From positions 1,668-17,130 of the forward strand of contig JAOZKL010000007.1 in the NCBI GenBank assembly GCA_029935375.1: a DNA stretch of 15,463 nt. The letters run 5' to 3'. Made by a program: the position numbers and the translations under genes. Numbering within the stretch: position 1 is the stretch's first letter; every line of letters begins with the position of its first letter. This document shows, one piece after another, positions 14,611 through 15,463 of this stretch. The notes under the pieces were generated by a model that saw only the letters and a program-made list of their open reading frames with translations, was not told the origin of the DNA and did not search any database. Source of the stretch: Patescibacteria group bacterium (GTDB lineage Bacteria > Patescibacteriota > JACMRA01).

Positions 14611-15463
14611 AACCCTCTGATTATCCTTCTAATTGTTTCTATGATCCAAGTTCCTATGTATCTAAAAGATACAACATAATCTTGAGCTGGTAAGATTTCT
14701 TTATATTCTCCCCCAAACCCTCTTTTAAATAAACTAATGCTTTTCCATGGGTGTTTTTTTGCTGTTTTTGGGCTAACCCCCCAGAAATCATAAGTCTTTT
14801 TCCCCATCTCTTTTGCTGTTTTAATACCTTCCCAGTGTGTTATATAAGCTGCAGGTATCTTTCTATCCAATATATTTGCACCTTGGTGGTAGAAAGTTCT
14901 ATTGTTTGTATATATGAACATCCCCCAGGATAATACTTTCTTTTTGTGTTTTACTACAATCATCTTTGCATTGTTTTGTTCTGAGAATGCATTGAATTCT
15001 TTTTCTAAATATTCTTGACTAAATTGTACAAAACCACCTCTTTTTGCTGTTTGTTTATACACCTCTAACATCTCTTTTGAGAATGTTTTAACCCACTCAA
15101 TTTCAACTTCTCCACTTTTTATAAGTTTGTCACCTTTTTTACACATTTGCCGTGTCGTTTTACGCATTTGTGATAATATTGCTTTTTCAGCATTAGTTAG
15201 ATCTATTACAACAGTTTGTTCTGCATGTGCGTGAATTGGACTTTTTATCCATTTATTTTTTTTATAAACTTCCAGGTTTTCAGGTTTTTTACTATATATA
15301 GGAGCTGATCTAACAAAGGCGCAATTTTCTTTTATTGCAAGGTTCTTTAGGTATTTTGTCCACTTGCCCATTTTTTCAATATTTAGAATATCCATTTGTG
15401 GACCATGAGAGCAGATTAAAAATCGACCTCTTTTTGCTTCAGTTTTTTGTATCAATGCAATAG
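14607..15463 (-). CDS. FemX/FemAB-type peptidoglycan bridge aminoacyltransferase, 5' end outside the window
   Basis: 285 codons are visible including the stop. The frame stays open past the TTG at 15455 to the window edge (reading IALIQK), so the true start lies outside. FemX/FemAB enzymes use aminoacyl-tRNA to add amino acids to lipid II or its precursors, building peptidoglycan cross-bridges at the inner membrane face. Features typical of the family: an ICSHGPQ segment early on (family RGP), AEQTVVIDLTNAE followed by MRKTTRQMCKK, a second GNAT-like half with VVKHKKKVLSWGMFIYTNNRTFYHQGA, YDFWGVSP, and FKRGFGGEYKEILPAQDY near the end. It ends with a Trp/Ile/Arg-rich amphipathic tail. The amino acid added cannot be told from sequence. 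With the MurE-like gene it suggests a real peptidoglycan wall. Confidence 0.85.
   Translation of the reverse strand, partial: IALIQKTEAKRGRFLICSHGPQMDILNIEKMGKWTKYLKNLAIKENCAFVRSAPIYSKKPENLEVYKKNKWIKSPIHAHAEQTVVIDLTNAEKAILSQMRKTTRQMCKKGDKLIKSGEVEIEWVKTFSKEMLEVYKQTAKRGGFVQFSQEYLEKEFNAFSEQNNAKMIVVKHKKKVLSWGMFIYTNNRTFYHQGANILDRKIPAAYITHWEGIKTAKEMGKKTYDFWGVSPKTAKKHPWKSISLFKRGFGGEYKEILPAQDYVVSFRYIGTWIIETIRRIIRGF

Noticed and set aside
1..15463. TGA-to-Gly recoding as in Gracilibacteria
   Set aside because: All genes, including one of 1467 codons, are complete without in-frame TGA, so the standard code is enough.

Overview
The window is AT-rich (about two-thirds A+T by eye) and densely coded. It looks like a piece of a Patescibacteria (Candidate Phyla Radiation, CPR) chromosome. 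The clues are a MurE-type ligase with no substrate-binding N-terminal domain but with the basic 'YGFPARKLKIVGITG' lead-in that I associate with CPR MurE proteins, very large membrane-anchored DUF11-repeat surface proteins, small uncharacterised membrane proteins, and the absence of usable Shine-Dalgarno sites. This placement is inference: no rRNA or ribosomal protein gene lies in the window, and I cannot name the class.

Layout. Bases 1-5231 (+) hold the 3' part of an unknown secreted or anchored protein and a 1467-residue surface protein with eight tandem cysteine-paired repeats and a membrane helix at each end; a terminator follows. Bases 5343-6665 (+) hold a MurE-like ligase. Bases 6675-10707 (-) form a tight operon transcribed fakA-fakB fusion > plsY (copy 2) > plsY (copy 1) > gpsA. 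A divergent promoter region with two inverted repeats separates it from aspS at 10850-12670 (+), which ends in a clear intrinsic terminator. Bases 12749-14343 (-) hold a one-helix membrane protein, a three-helix membrane protein and thioredoxin reductase. Bases 14473-14610 (+) encode a 45-residue membrane peptide under a near-consensus promoter. A FemX/FemAB-type aminoacyltransferase (-) runs off the right edge.

How the genes work together. The most interesting unit is the 4-kb minus-strand operon. Read as a pathway, it captures and phosphorylates fatty acids (DhaL/FakA kinase joined to a DegV/FakB fatty-acid carrier in one chain), makes sn-glycerol-3-phosphate (GpsA) and joins the two to give lysophosphatidic acid (PlsY). 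This would suit an organism that salvages fatty acids from a host or neighbours. The two PlsY copies differ in their catalytic motifs: copy 2 has canonical motifs 1 and 3, copy 1 does not. The MurE-like ligase and the FemX-like protein point to peptidoglycan stem and bridge synthesis, and TrxB to thiol redox balance.

Expression signals. Several genes have TTGACA/T -35 boxes with a -10 box ending only 9-12 bases before the ATG, and almost no gene has a Shine-Dalgarno sequence, so leaderless or short-leader initiation is likely. All thirteen genes whose stop is visible end in TAA (7) or TAG (6), none in TGA.
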